A DNA stretch of 64,000 bases from Adiantum capillus-veneris (lineage: Eukaryota > Streptophyta > Polypodiopsida > Polypodiales > Pteridaceae): NCBI GenBank assembly GCA_014529385.2, contig CM043955.1, forward strand, positions 147,253,640 to 147,317,639. Direction: 5' to 3'. This document shows, one piece after another, positions 1 through 13,197 of the stretch (position 1 is its first letter; every line of letters begins with the position of its first letter). The notes below the pieces were generated by a model. It worked only from the letters and a program-made list of their open reading frames with translations, was not told the DNA's origin and searched no databases. The position numbers and the translations under genes are program-made.

Positions 1-210
1 GAATTATGTTTTTGCCTAGCTTCCACATGCAAACATTCGAAGAAGCTTTCTACACCGGCTTTTTCGCTCACGAAAGCAAAATATTCGGCCCAACCTTGAC
101 CATCGGCAACCTACGCTACGAATCACACTTGCAGATGCTCAAGACGACAGGACTCTATTGATCAAGCCTAAAAGTCATGTCAGGGACGACATGAACGCGG
201 AGGGGGGGAG
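1..210 (+). mobile_element. 3' internal tail of a Ty3/gypsy LTR retrotransposon
   Basis: Fossil fragment entering from the left. A short coding trace near the start (reading MFLPSFHMQTFEEAFYTGFF) closely resembles the end of the extra ORF region at about 55.9-56.1 kb (MFLPSSNMLAFEEAFYTCFF), so both belong to related elements. Just before the LTR both share a GGGACGACA-like stretch and a purine-rich tract (here 197-210), which is the expected polypurine tract for plus-strand priming. The rest of the element lies outside the window, so completeness cannot be judged. Confidence 0.75.
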
Positions 211-1046
211 TGTTGAGCCAGCAGAGGATCACACCCGCATTTTTGCTCACACCCATCATTTTGTAACCATTGATTGTAATAAATGTCTTTCCGACATTAA
301 TTTTGATTTGAGCCATTCATTAAGTAACGGGACTCAATTGAGTTTCCAGCTTGTAATCCCGACGTAATTTCACCTGCTGATGTAAATAATTAGAGATGTT
401 CTCACCTCCAAGGCTGAGGTATATAAGCCAAAGTTTTGTAACCTAAAAAGGAGATTCAATTATTAATCAAAGTGAGTTTTTGAGCGCCGTGACTGTGTCT
501 GAGAGAGAGAGAGAGAGAGAGAGAGAGTCTTATCTCCTTGCTACGCGAGCTACGGGGCCGCCATTAGAGAAGCGACACCGCCATTGTGTTAGCAACGGTG
601 AGAGCTACGCACAGATACCAAGAGTGCGCGCTATCGACTTCTACGTGTGGTAAGTTCCTACGAGCTTCGGTGTGAGTTTTCTTCCAACTCGTGTGTCGGA
701 ATAGAGCGTGCAGCATATCTATAGAACCACAACGAGTAGAGCTACACATTAGTACCATCGGGGTCAAGTTTCGGTCACCTGTATTTTTCGGCCTGTCTTC
801 ATACGCGTTTGCCGCACGGAGTGGTTATAGGTTGATTTTGCAGTTCAAGTCTTTAGGGTGTTGTTCTTACCTAGTGTATAGACTTCCCCTTGAGTTTGAG
901 ATCGATTCAATGATTCTAGATCCTGTTTCGTATAGCATTCGTTCGTAGTACGGATTTCAGTCACTTGCGTATTTTAGAACTTAGATTTGATTTCCTTAGT
1001 AGTGATTGTCATTAGAAGGTCGAGTAGGTGATTTGACACCCACCTA
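211..1046 (+). repeat. 3' LTR of the Ty3/gypsy element
   Basis: Starts TGTTGAG directly after the polypurine tract. It holds a TATA box (TATATAAG, about 420-428), then a run of AG repeats (about 500-526) in the transcribed part, the layout seen in other LTRs of this window. The right edge is put near the GACACCCACC motif at about 1,036-1,046 because the LTR at 29,026 ends in a similar GACACCCATCCCA. No primer-binding site follows, as expected for a 3' LTR. The exact end is uncertain by tens of bases. Confidence 0.65.
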
Positions 1047-2334
1047 GTTGTTTCCATGCGCCTGCGGGTCAAGCTCCGTCCTCGTCTGACAAATTCTGTT
1101 GTTGGTTGAGTTCTCGCTATTTAGCTTCCGCTAGCGGCGTAACCGCCTTAACAACGGCCAACCTTCCCTTGTCTCCTATGGGATAGGCAACAAGGATTCT
1201 AGCAAGTAATGGAGACCATCTTGGTGACCAACATGGAACCTTTAAATGAAGGTGGTAGGGACCTTATGGTAATCAATGGCAAGGCTTAACAAGGTCTAGT
1301 CTATGGTGGGGACTACAAGGTGTATTTGTGTGGGTACAACCAGATGGACTATAGTAAAACATCGTCCTTATGTACACCTAGCGATTGGCGTGATGTGCAT
1401 GCATGTGGGATGTTTAGCTCATGAGTGTCCTAATTGGATGGTGTGGGTTGATATAAAAAGAGGGATTCATTCTTACATTTTCTTTTTTGTTAATTTTTTT
1501 CTCTCCTCGCTTGATTCAGACGTGGGCTTCCAGGTATCAATGACACCTTTTCTTTTAAAGTTTAGCCGGATGCTTAGGGTGTATAAAGCATAACCAATAT
1601 CTAGGAGTCAGTTAGGTGCATTGAGAAAGGTGTCCAAGTGGTCACCCAACAAATTTTTACACTAGGGTAGAAGATGATTGTCATCGTGGTTTTACATTCC
1701 CTAGGAGAACCTATGTGGGTGGGTTCTTAGAGTTGCATCCCGCATAGCTCTTAGAGAGCTTGGAGTGCAAGCAAGTGCTATAGGTTTCTAGTTGGAGAGG
1801 TTATTTGAAGCACATCGGGAGATTTATTGTTACTACGTAGTAATAAACACCTTTTGAACTACTCCTTTTAGTTGAAGATACTAAAAGTGTCCTCCCATGC
1901 TCAGATGGGTTTTTTGTGAGCACTGTGCATGGGTCTACACACCAATGGCACAACCAACTCTTTACGAAACCTTGGGCATTTGTGGTGGAGGCCGAGGTAG
2001 AACAGTAGGTCATGCAATAGGATCTAGGTTGAATTTAGGCTACTAGGGTCAATTAATGTGGTGGTAATATGAGGTCAAACTGTAGGAGCAGGGGGCACAA
2101 AGGGGGTTGGAATCCATAATTTGATTCACCAATTCAATATATTATTTCTAGCTGGCGGGGTCTATAAGGCTCCAATGCGAGGTGTATCAGTCTCCAAGGT
2201 GGGTGCATGTTATTAACGAGGGCAGGGTCTACTAGCTACATCAACTGGGGTCAAGTAGCTTAACAACGGGGTCCACTTGGGAAGGCAATGGGATGGACTA
2301 TGGGTAGGTGTCTACTTCCAAAGAAGGTGGGCCT

Positions 2335-2335
<1 letters not shown>
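1047..2335. other. Non-coding stretch, nothing recognised
   Basis: No open frame here carries a family motif, and no terminal repeats or tRNA-like boxes are evident. A short ORF starting at 1,303 has no recognisable domain and I do not consider it a gene. Confidence 0.5.
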
Positions 2336-2369
<34 letters not shown>

Positions 2370-2423
2370 GGTGTATCACAGGAGTGTGTGGTGTGTGTGT
2401 ACATGTGTGATAAATGTTTGAGG

Positions 2424-2501
<78 letters not shown>

Positions 2502-2619
2502 AAGTGTAAATGTGTGAGATTGTCTATTGGAAACCAAAATGAGAAAAAGAGAAATGTCTCAATTTTTGTGTGTGTAAGTGCATGTAAGCAAATGAGTGTT
2601 GTAGGTATATGAGTGTATG

Positions 2620-2654
<35 letters not shown>
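2336..2654. repeat. Compound (GA)n and (GT)n microsatellites
   Basis: (GA)n at about 2,336-2,367, a long (GT)n at about 2,426-2,498 (about 36 copies) and a shorter (GT)n around 2,619-2,654, separated by degenerate GT-rich sequence. An open frame through the region encodes only RERE and VCVC repeats and is an artefact. Confidence 0.95.
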
Positions 2655-2658
<4 letters not shown>

Positions 2659-4677
2659 TTAAGATTGATTATCTAACAATAGTTTGATTTCGCAAACTAT
2701 TGAATCATACAATGGGACAAGAGACCAGTCACTGTGTAAATAACCAAGAACTATGTCTACATTAGATAAAAAGTAGCCTAAAAATATGACAAAGAAAAGA
2801 CTATAATTGACATTTATAATTGACACTGACATATATTGTATTACTTGTGAATATTATCAAAGAATCGTATACAAGGGCTATCTATTAATCATAAAAATAA
2901 CCAAATGATGGATGATCCTTTGTTATTGCTACAGTTGTCCTCGTAATCCCAAGGAAAGAACCTCTTACATGCCACCATCCAAGAACACAAGTACGCCAGT
3001 ACTGGCATTACTTGGGAAGACAGGTGTCAATGACCCCTTCCCCTTGTTATCAGTGTCCAAATTACAAAGAAACTAACAGCTAAGCAGAGATTAGATTTAT
3101 GACAAAAACAAAATGAACCATATTTTGCATATCTTTAAGTTTATGTATGCTTATCAATTTCTCTTCAAAATCGTTCTTACCTATATGTTATGAAATGTCG
3201 TTGTAAGCCAAGGTCTCCAATTTCCTTGTAAGCCAAGGTCCCCACAACAGTCCATTGTCAAGAATTTATTGACATTTATGTACCATTCCATCTTTTAGAT
3301 AACCAATCTCTAAAAATTAAAAATTTGGGATGCATCTCCTTTGTACAAGGGATATACTTTCAAATTTCTATCAATGTCATCTCTGTTGAGACCCTCACAT
3401 GAGTTTTAAGGCTCTAACAACCACTCAAAAGTAGAAACATTCAAAAGTAAAAAATACAAATGTATTATTTTCAAGTCAAAACCCATCCAACGAAAACTGG
3501 TTAGCATAAGTTCAATATATTGTTCAATAAATATTATCATCACTTATAGCAAGGTGTGACATTTTTGTGTCCAGCCAGGGTATGCAACAAGGATTGGTAG
3601 ACCCAAAGGCAACATGTAACTCCCTATTTTGGAGCACCATTGTCTTAACCAAAAATAAGCATTGTGTAAAGTCATATCAATAAAGAGTTATTCTTAAGAG
3701 CTATGTTATCACTAATATACTAATTCCTTGGTGTTTCTTTAATTTCGTCTTGTTAGTTTCAGCTATATGTCTATATATCCTTGAAATCTCAAGTTTATGG
3801 TCAAATACACCCCAAGAGATACGAATGACGATTAAAAACACCAAAGAAAACCCAAGTAGCCTCTCCTTTGTTTTGTGAGCCTGTTTTTTAAAAGTCCAAT
3901 ACAAATAACCATGTAAACCTGTGTATGCCCAAGTTGTGCAGTTTATCGTGGGAGCACAAAACCAAGCCGGTCTATACCTTTAATTTGAGCAAATACAATA
4001 AGTTCAGGTCCAAACCCAGTTCATTACACCATGCATGACCAAATTGAGCAGCTTCTCAGACAGCATAGTCGTAATTGAGCTTGAGTAGTAAGCTCAGTAC
4101 CAAACCAGAAGTACCAACCATATACGGCCAAGCTAAGGAAAATTTTCAAGGGATCACAATACTCAGATGGAAAATACCATAAACTAGCAAGAATAGTAAG
4201 CTTGGTATCCACCTCATAAGTGCATCAATCGTTTAAACCTGTTGTGGCAGTAGTCTAAACAACTAATAACCAGCTCAGAGTTATTTACAAACCAATAGGT
4301 TAACACTATCATGTTAAAAAAGATTTTAATCATCAAATCTTAACCTAAACAAAGGTTTAGAGTAACAATCATCCCCTGTAAATGACCAGTTTATACCTTC
4401 ACCAGGCCATAGTTTCTCACCCAACAGGTAGGCTAGCCTTACCATATATGGGCCTTCACCGAGTAGTAAGAAGACCTTCAATCATACTTTTAAGTTTTTT
4501 ACGGCACCATTCATCCAGTATTGTAGGAGGTTACCTTCTTTCCATGTTAAACAAACCAAGCCTTTGATAGGACCATATCCTTATGATTCAACAAAAAAAA
4601 AAAATCTTTTCCTAACGCTGAATAAACCAACCATGCCATATCCATAAACGGTAGAGATCTCCGTCTCCACTGAATTT
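2655..4677. other. AT-rich non-coding stretch, nothing recognised
   Basis: No coding motif, terminal repeat or RNA gene is recognisable. A 20-bp phrase containing GTAAGCCAAGGTC occurs twice close together at about 3,204-3,240, a local duplication only. Confidence 0.5.
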
Positions 4678-6366
4678 CTATGTGAGCTTAGCTACTTGAA
4701 CTGCCTTGCTCCTAGGCTCTCTATCAAGTGCACTACGCATGTTTTTCGCAATAGAGCGACCGATAGTTTGAGCAAATGCTGCCAAATCTCCTATTTGAGC
4801 GGGCACCGTGGGTGAAGGCGCTCCAGAGACTACATGTGGAGTAGGTATTGGCATTGGGCTTGGCACATAGGAAGCCCTTGGGTTCCACGTTGGGTACGAT
4901 GTTGTGCCATGTGGTGGTCCATAGTTCATATGGTTGGCCCTAGGCATAGCAGACGTCGGATGTGACATGCTAATGCTAGCCGGTATAGTCCCATGGAAAT
5001 AAGAACTTGTGTATTGTGGTTGTGGAGCATAGGTAGTTGAAACAATGGGAGGGGTAGGGACTACATGAGTACGTGGACCCATAGGTGCATATGATTGGTT
5101 CGCACTTGTAGGTACTATTGCAGGCATTGAGCTACCATGTAGCGGTGCTTTACTAACAAATGACGTCCATGGAGTGTTTCTCGGCATGCCCATCATTGGG
5201 GTAGGCATGGTATCCGTGGTGTCATCCAGGGAAAGATGAGCTAGACTTGGAAAAGTAAAGCTATCACTTGTGGGCTCAGATTGCATTGAGACCCCTGGCG
5301 AAACAACATATGGAGGATCTATGGGGCTCACTGAGGGGGTCTCCATTTTTTATAGGGTTGGTTGGTTGGCCTTTCCCGTATCCAAGAATCTCATTAGGCC
5401 TGTCGAAGGCATGTCGATCCCTGTGTTCTGTCTTTCTAACTCGACAATCCTATGGAGGACATCATAGACTTTCTGTTGTTGCTCATCTATGCTAGTAGCA
5501 CCCGATGTGGATTGTAGAACATCTAACCAACCCACATGATAGGTGTGTCCTGTGTACCGATCAGTTAAAGCTTCTGCTTGTAGGTCATACTCCCAATTTT
5601 CGTTTAGGAATATCCCATCTAGGCCTGGCATGCTGGAGGTTTCCCTCAAGGTGGAAGCATTATTGCTCCCCATCGCTTGCCCCTCCATGACTGCTACCTT
5701 GGGAGCACTCGGTTGCTCGGCTGGCATGATTGTTTTCATAGGAGCCTTTGCTTTCAGGGCTCGACTTTGTTCTAGCCTTCATAGGTTCTCAATTTCCCTC
5801 TCCCTTGTTGCTTGCATATAGCGTTCGATCTCTTGCACTTCGGCAAGACTCCTACCATCGGGTAGTAGAACCTCAGAGGGAGATAGTCCTAAAGGATCAG
5901 GAGGTGTAGTGGATGGAACATTCACATGCACACTCTCAAGAAGCATAGGGTCTATTTTAGGCATGAATGACGAATTTACTTCCCCACTCCCTTCATTTAT
6001 TTCATTAACCGCATGTTCGGAGCGAGTAGCTCTACTAAGGGTCTCTTTTAAGCGGCTAAACACGTTGGACCCGGGCCGTGGGCCCATGGCCTGCATGTCT
6101 TGACTTGAACTATCAGGGTTTGGTGTAGGATACCCCTCCATGACTTCGTAGTCAGAGGAAGAATCACTAGACGCGATATGAGGATCTTGGGTCGCGCTAC
6201 CTTGAGTCCTTGCCAAAGGTCCAGAACCTAGGGTGGAGGAATAATGAGTGCCAGCGTAAATGGAGACACTACCAATATGCTCGTGCTCTAACACTCGTCC
6301 AAAGCATAGGTTCATATGACTTGGATCCCCTAGAAGTGTCAGTGAGTGCCCGTGAAGGCTGCTCAT
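4678..6366 (-). mobile_element. Ty3/gypsy gag-like region (decayed)
   Basis: On the minus strand this follows an LTR, a tRNA-Asp primer site and an untranslated leader, so it occupies the gag position. The readable protein is serine-, proline- and methionine-rich and low in complexity, with stretches such as DSSSDYEVMEGYPTPNPDSS and a hydrophilic EIERYMQATREREIEN helix. No zinc knuckle, protease or polymerase follows: the element is cut off on its left side. It is a fossil with at least two breaks in the visible part. Assignment to gag rests on position, not on a recognised domain. Confidence 0.6.
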
Positions 6367-7145
6367 CTAGTATTTTTGGGTGTTTTGCAACCCAAGTCTT
6401 TTCTTGATTTATTTATTTTTTTGGTCTCTTTTTTTTCTGACCCAGCTATAGAATAGAACGTATGATAGCTCAAAACGAGCGTCTCGATTAGGGGAATGTG
6501 CCGTGCTTTACAGCCCTCCGTTTGGCTACGTGAAGCCCTCGAAATCCTAAAAATAATCTTTATAGTCCTTGAAATCCTAAAAATAGTTTTTAAATATAAA
6601 AAGGTGTATAAACTATATTTTAAAACTAAGGACTGAGGTCTGGGTTTGGGCTTGAGCTTGGGGAATGATCCCCAGCCCGATCCTTCTTTTTATTTTTTTT
6701 TTTATTTTTTATTTTTTTAAAGTCGTCGTGGCCGCGCCGCGCACGCGCGCACACACACACACACTTAATCTACACCTAACTTATCTACTTACAGCTAATA
6801 GAGATACTGTCACACACACTCTAACATTGTTTACACAGTACTACAGTAGCTAATAGATCTACAAAACTAACCTTACAAAACTAACATTGAACCTTACAGA
6901 ACTAACATTCCATAGCTAATACCTTAATTCTAACAGTACATTGCAAAAAATTGTAACTCCTTCTTTAACAGAAAACAAAAAAGACAGTACAGTGTAACAA
7001 AAATCTTCTCTACACAACCACACACCTTCCTTCTTCACAAATCCTTCTCCACACAACCAAACACCTTCCTTCTTCACAAATCCTTCTATTGAAATTGCAT
7101 CACAAGAAAGCGTAAAGTGCTTAACCGAGCTTAGTGTAGGGCATT
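6367..7145 (-). mobile_element. Untranslated leader of the tRNA-Asp-primed Ty3 element
   Basis: Lies between the primer-binding site and the gag-like region. It is homologous to the leader at about 44,140-44,660: both contain a GATAGCTC-AAAC(G/A)AGC phrase, a GTGCTTTACAGC phrase, a GAGCTTGG-rich run, an (AC)n run and repeats of CTAATAGA. A 38-bp unit is duplicated in tandem at 7,002-7,078 with a partial third copy. No gene here. Confidence 0.7.
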
Positions 7146-7163
7146 TCCCCGGCAACGGCGCCA
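7146..7163 (-). other. Primer-binding site for tRNA-Asp
   Basis: The minus strand reads TGGCGCCGTTGCCGGGGA, an exact complement of the 3' end of plant tRNA-Asp including CCA. It sits five bases from the LTR edge, which fixes the element's orientation (minus) and marks the neighbouring LTR as functioning as a 5' LTR for the gag to its left. Confidence 0.9.
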
Positions 7164-7167
7164 AAAA

Positions 7168-7773
7168 TGTGCGCTCCTTGCCGCACTGTCGAAGCAAGGG
7201 ACTTGCCGATACACCGTGTGCGAGCCACAAATGGCTCCAAGCACACAACAAGACTAATCTAGCAAGCTCAAGAGAGCAAAGGGTGTGTCACTCACCGCTC
7301 TACGCTCGCCTTCGTGGTGGATTCCTCGCCGCGATGAAGAAGAAGTTGCAGTCTTGCCATGCTCAACCGCTTCGCCGCCGTCGTGCCTTCGTAATGCTTG
7401 ATCGCACACACACTCTCCCTCTCTCTCTCTCTCTCACATACACACACACACAAGGAGGTGAAGAAGAAGAAGATGGAGATGGAGATGGAGCAAGAGCACT
7501 CTTCTATTGCACAAATGAGAGAATGAGTGAATTTTAGGTTTAGTTGGCTTTTATATGAGCTCACTCCATTCACACTTGGGCGCCCATGCTAGCCAACTAA
7601 TCCTTTGAATGTCCCAGTTAGAGTGCACCTCTCATCGACGATCACTCTTACCCTTTTCCTATTGGTCCGACAAGCCCGGTACCTGACTCTACAAGTAAAA
7701 AAATACAACGTCCGTCGTAAGTTAGAACGTCCGTCGTAGGTGATAGGGTTTCCGTGAGCCGTGAGGGTTAACA
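7168..7773 (-). repeat. LTR, tRNA-Asp Ty3 family, copy 1
   Basis: 606 bp bounded by TGTGCG and TTAACA on the plus strand. Read on the minus strand it carries a TATA box (CATATAAAAG, near 7,551-7,560) and, downstream, a GA-rich run and a CTTCTTCTT run in the presumed R/U5 part. Copies of the same LTR lie at 32,103-32,753 and 44,685-45,237. It is unusual in having the primer site and gag on one side and a protease-encoding 3' internal fragment on the other (see findings). Confidence 0.85.
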
Positions 7774-8690
7774 CCTTCCTGTCGCTTTAAGCTTTCCCAT
7801 TGCGAAGCTCCACACATCCACATTTCTTTAGGCCTTCCCAACCATGCTAGAAGTTTGTATCCTGCTACAGTAGCGGAATCAAACTCTTCTACGGGGGTTC
7901 TTGTCACATCTTGTAACTATGGTCCTTAAGATTTACTCTCATTGTGGTTTCCATATGTCTTAGGTAGATATGGTCATAATCCCAATCTTGGACCATTTTC
8001 AGTTGTCGCATGAATCGTCTTCCTAGGATGATATCATTGTTGTTCTTCTTGCCAAAGTCAGCAATAGCAAAGGTTTGCTCATATTCAATGCCACAAGAAG
8101 TAACAACTTCATTTTCTAGTAATCCTATGGGCGTTTCCATGTGTTCGTCTACAAGATGCAATTTCATCCTAGTAGCCCTCATTGTTGGTTTTCCCCATTT
8201 TTTCCATACCTCTTTTGTTGGGATGGAAACACAAGCTCCACTATCAAGGATTTCCATGGTTTTTACACCTTGGAATTCCACAGGAAGAGTGGTGTACCCA
8301 TCTTCTCCCTCATAGTACTTGCCTACCATGTTTAATGGCACTGGCCTAGTGTTTAGCTGAGGCATTTCCAGCTCTTTGATTCCTTCCTCGATTTGAGTCA
8401 TTGGTTTTTTAACACCAAATTTCTCTAGGCACTTTCCCACAGTAGCCCACATGTTTGGTCGTATTCCGAGAAACTCAACCAACGTTATCGTACAATTGAT
8501 TGGTGCCAACAAAATTTCTATCATCCCTTTTGAATCAATGACCTTGGTGGGAGACAGTCTCTGTGATGGGACTACAACAACCTCTGACTTGGCCTCGTAC
8601 TCTCCCATATAGGATGGTAGTGTTCTTAGTGACTGGGGTTGACTGTCCATAGATTGTACATATCCTTTATCTCCCCAATACAATTCCACT
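7774..8690 (-). mobile_element. Ty3 retropepsin-like fragment next to the LTR
   Basis: The minus strand encodes an open stretch with a retroviral-type aspartic protease signature: MEILDSGACVSIPT (active-site DSG, about 8,240) and, about 100 residues later, IILGRRFMRQLKMVQDWDYD. The upstream part (LRTLPSYMGEYE, VGKYYEGEDGYTTLPVEFQG) matches the protease region of the element at 43.08-43.5 kb. The part after the protease up to the LTR is only about 130 bp, so polymerase and integrase are missing. Fossil fragment. Confidence 0.8.
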
Positions 8691-11600
8691 TCTAGAAAGA
8701 AGATCTCTCTTGCTACGAGCCTTTCCTTGATAGGGTGCTAATGCACCTCAATGTTCTTTGTGCGAGCATTGAAACTAGGTTCCTCACAACTCTCAATGTG
8801 CTCTGACTATCAGTGTAGATAGTGTTGACAGTGTCCTATCCAACACCCAAAACAGCCAGGCGTCTAAGCCATACACACTCAACCATAGCTGTGAAGACTA
8901 CCATGTACTCAACCTCACAAATGAAAGTGGCCATATTAGATTTCTTCTTGCTCAACCATGAGATACATGAACTATCGAGCATGAAACAAAAACCACTTGT
9001 AGACACTCATGTGTCAAAACAACCATCCCAATCTACGTCCGAAAAATCATGTAAATCTACAGGCAATGATACCCCTTGAGATAAAACAAGCCAAGATGTA
9101 AAGTGCCACTCAAGTAGTGAAAAATCCTCTTGATAGCCTGCCAATGCTTAGACCCTGGGATATGCATGAACCTGCTGACCTGTGAGACTACAAAATGAAT
9201 ATCCAGCCTCATGTTGCATACATAAATGAGGAAGCCTTTGGTAAAGAGTGACATTGGCAGGATCATTAGCATCATGAAGAATCAATTTCCAAACCTGTTT
9301 CCATGGGAGCGGTGATAGGTTTTCAATCCTTAAGTCCAAACTTACATAGCGATGTCTCTATCCAAGTAATGATGCAACAACCCCAAATCTTTCATCGTGA
9401 AAGTAGCACTCAAATCAGCCTTAAATTCATCAATATGTCTCTCATTTGGTCTAGTGGTCAACAAATCATCCACATAGAGAACGGCAATGAGAAGTACATC
9501 ACCCTCACGCTTTACATACAATGTGCTTTTTGGATTTGTTATGAAAGCCTCGTTTGACCAATGAGTACCAACCTTCTCATACCAAGCACGATGAGATTTC
9601 TTCAACCCATACAAAGATTTCTTAAATTTGCACACTTTATCCTCTTGTCATTTCTTGACAAAACCACGAGGCTGCATTACATGAACTTCCTCAAATATTT
9701 CACCATTCAAGAAATCAGTGACAATGACTGATTGATTTACATCCCGACCAAAATGAGCTGCCAATGTACATAGAAAATGCACAATAATCATACAACAAGT
9801 GGGAGAAAAATTATTTTCATAATCTATGCCTTTTTGCTTTGCATAACCCTTTGCAACAAGTTGAGCCTTATTGCGATCAATCTCACCATCTGGCTTGCGT
9901 TCCAACTTGTCAACCCACTTTGTACCAATGGCCTTTTTTTCGAGCAAGCAAATTACATAAAGTCCATGTGTCATTTTCTATTAGTGCATCATATTCAGAT
10001 TCAATGACAACCATCCAATTTTTTGAATTTTGTGCTTCATCAAAATACAGAGGTTCCTCAACATCTCATAAGTTAGACACAGCCAAAGCATAAAAATCTG
10101 ACGCATAAGATGCATGGAGAGAGCATGAACGAGTACGACTACATCCAATTTAGTGTCAAACACAGTATGCAGTAGCCATTTAGGAATACCTCTAGCCTGC
10201 TCATTCTCAACCCTTTCCTCATCAAGTACAACATGTATATCTTAATCAGTAATAGGCTGATCTATAAGATTTTAGAAACCCCCATAGGCTATACATTTTC
10301 CTCCTTGGAATCCACATCCAAACTTCCACCACTGAAAAGAGGCAACAAAGTTTCATAAATGTCCTGTGAGCTTACATTACAGTCTCTAAAACATGACAGC
10401 AAGGGCTGAACATAATCTTCCACAAACCCAACATCCTACGAGACCAAGATCCTGTTGGTTTGCAGATGATACAACCTATAACCTTTGCTTTCAGCACTAT
10501 AACCAACAAAAATACATTTGATAGCCTTATCATCCAATTTTCTATGCTGCGTTTGTGACACCAAAGCAAATGCCAAACAGCCAAAAACTTGCATGTTCTC
10601 AATAGAAGGCTTTCTATCATGCCATGCTTCATATGGAGTCATAAACTGCAAAGCTTTTGTAGGACACCTGCTAATTACATAAGTGGCACACATGATGGAC
10701 TCAAGCCAAAAAGAATGCGGAAAAGCTTGACTTTTGACCATACATCATGCCATTTTTGTAAGTGACCTGTTTTTCCTCTCAAAAACACCATATTGCTGAG
10801 GTGTATAAGTCACTTTATATTGATGTTTTATCCCATGACTAGCCAAAAATGCATTAAATTCATGAGACATATACTCCCCCTTTGATTGGAACGGAGGGTG
10901 CCCATAGTACATTTTGAGACATTTTCATCCATAGCCAAAAATTGTTTGAAGCACATAAATACTTCAGAATTCGCTTTAAGCAGATACACCCATGCATGCC
11001 TGGAGTAATCATCAATGAAAGTCACAAAGTAAAGGTAATTTTCCAAGGATGGAGTTTGCATGGGCCCACAAACATTGCTATGCACAAGCTGCAACCTGCA
11101 TGTGGACCTAACTGAACCATCCTTTGGAAACTTCGAACATTGTATCTTACCCAAAATATAGCCTTCACAAACATTTTTGGCAGGTGCTTCAAGAGGTGAC
11201 AAAGGAGCAACCATATTAAATTTTTGCAAACGCAACAAACTGGCAAAATTCAGAGGCCCAATGTATGCCAAAGTTTTTCATCTGAAATAGCCTTAGAATC
11301 CACAACTGCATTTGCAAAATTTTGCCCACACTTTTCATAAAAAGTGAGCTTATACAACCAATGACATAAAATGCCTTATGCAACAATCTCATCACAAAAA
11401 TTGAGGTCATGAACTGTACATCTGTGATCCACAAATTTCACAACAAGACCAAGTCTAGCAAGTGCAGATACAGACAAGAGATTCTTCTTGATACCAGGTA
11501 CATAAAGTGCATCAACAAGTGTGAAAGAACTTCCATTCACAAATAGTCAACACAATCTTTCCAACTTCCTTAACAGGATAAGAGGCATTGTTGCCGCAAG

Positions 11601-13183
11601 CGACTGAATTTCCATGAGGGACATCCTCAAGAGAGGTGAACAAGTCATGATGAGAAGTAATGTGCTTTGTAGCACCATTGTCAAAGTACCACACTTGAGC
11701 ATCTGCAACAACTAACAAACATGAATAATGGAAAGTAGAATCATAAGTGCACTATGTACTAAAAGCCCATTCTGCATCAACATTAGCATCCCAATCTCCT
11801 TTCACAGAAGAGTCAACAATAACTACATTTGTAGTGGAACCAGCCTCTTTCTTCTTAGCCTCTTTCGCCTTCAACTTAGGACACTGCTTGATCAAGTGAT
11901 CATTAGATTTATAATAATGGCAAAGCATCTTCTTTTTGCCCTTATCACCAAAATTTCCAGACAAATTTTTGCCAGCAAAAACATTAGGAACATGTGATTT
12001 ACCACTCACAAAAGAACCATGAGAAGTGGCTACATGACTATTACCACCTTTTCTTTCAGCAACAATAAAGTCTTGTTCAACTTCATGTTGTCTAGTCCTG
12101 TTTTTTCTGGAAAGTGACTCTTGCAAGAGCAATGTGCATAATGCATCAAACTTCATGCTGTCTAGTCCTTTTTTTTTTGGAAATTGACTCTTGCAAGAGC
12201 AATGTGCATAATGCATCAAACTTGACAACTTCAGGATTTCCTTGGGTCATAAGTCTCCAAGTACTAGCAAAAGTCTGGTAAGAATATGGCAAGGCATCAA
12301 GAACAGTCTGCAGAAGGGAACTCTCTGAAATGACTTCGCCTGTAGAAATAAGTTTCTCATTGATATCCTTGACACTAGCAAGGAAAGTTTCCATGTCATC
12401 TTCCTCATGCGTAATCTTTGACTCTGGCTCTTTACATAGCAATGCAATTTTTGCCTCATTGCGACTTGCATAAAGACCAACCAGAATATCTCAAGCATGT
12501 TTAGCAAATTTCTCTGAACGAATGTGGAAAGTAATAGTGTGCTTCTTAGAAAATGCAATAAATGCATGATCCTATGCATATTTTATATCACAATGAGCTT
12601 GCTCGGCCATAGTCAAAACACCTCTGGTAGTAGCAATCCTGCCACCAAAACCTGCAACATCCTCAACATTGCCTACATCCTCTGAACCCGAATGTACATC
12701 AATGCCCTGCACAATTTCCTAAGTCCCTTTGACACAAGGACATGTTGCATCATGTAAGCCACATAGGATAATTGTCCCCATGCAATCTGTCCTCAACAAC
12801 AAACATCTTGAACACATCTGTGTTGTTGTCGGCCATGGCGAATGCTTGCACCTGACGTAGAAGCTACCTAAAAAGAGGAGAAACAAAGCAAGAACAATAC
12901 GTGCTATATATCACAAATCGTAGAAGACTGTAAGGGACCTATTATGCAGTAAACGACATTGACAAAAAAATTTGCACAAGATGATGAAATAGTATGTGCA
13001 GTACTACATGTAGTGGAAAGGGAGGCCAAAATGAGACCGAATCAAAAATCTTAGTGGACTAAGTTCTAGGAGCTGTCCCAAAATATTTGTTGACGTGCTA
13101 ACGCTCACCAAAGGTCGCAAAATTGGAGAAAGTGAGCAGGCATGTGCTGGAGCTGCTGGCGACCAAGGTCGGGTGGAAACCTT

Positions 13184-13195
13184 GCACTGATACCA
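13184..13195 (-). other. Copia primer-binding site (tRNA-iMet)
   Basis: The minus strand reads TGGTATCAGTGC two bases from the LTR edge, matching the initiator tRNA-Met complement used by most plant copia elements. It fixes the orientation of copia-1. Confidence 0.85.
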
Positions 13196-13197
13196 AT

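Noticed and set aside
2277-2612. 111-residue open frame over the GT repeats
   Set aside because: Encodes only RERE and VCVC runs from microsatellite sequence; an artefact.
4678-7773. Complete Ty3 element bounded by the 7.2-kb LTR
   Set aside because: No second LTR, protease or polymerase lies to the left; only the gag-side half is present.
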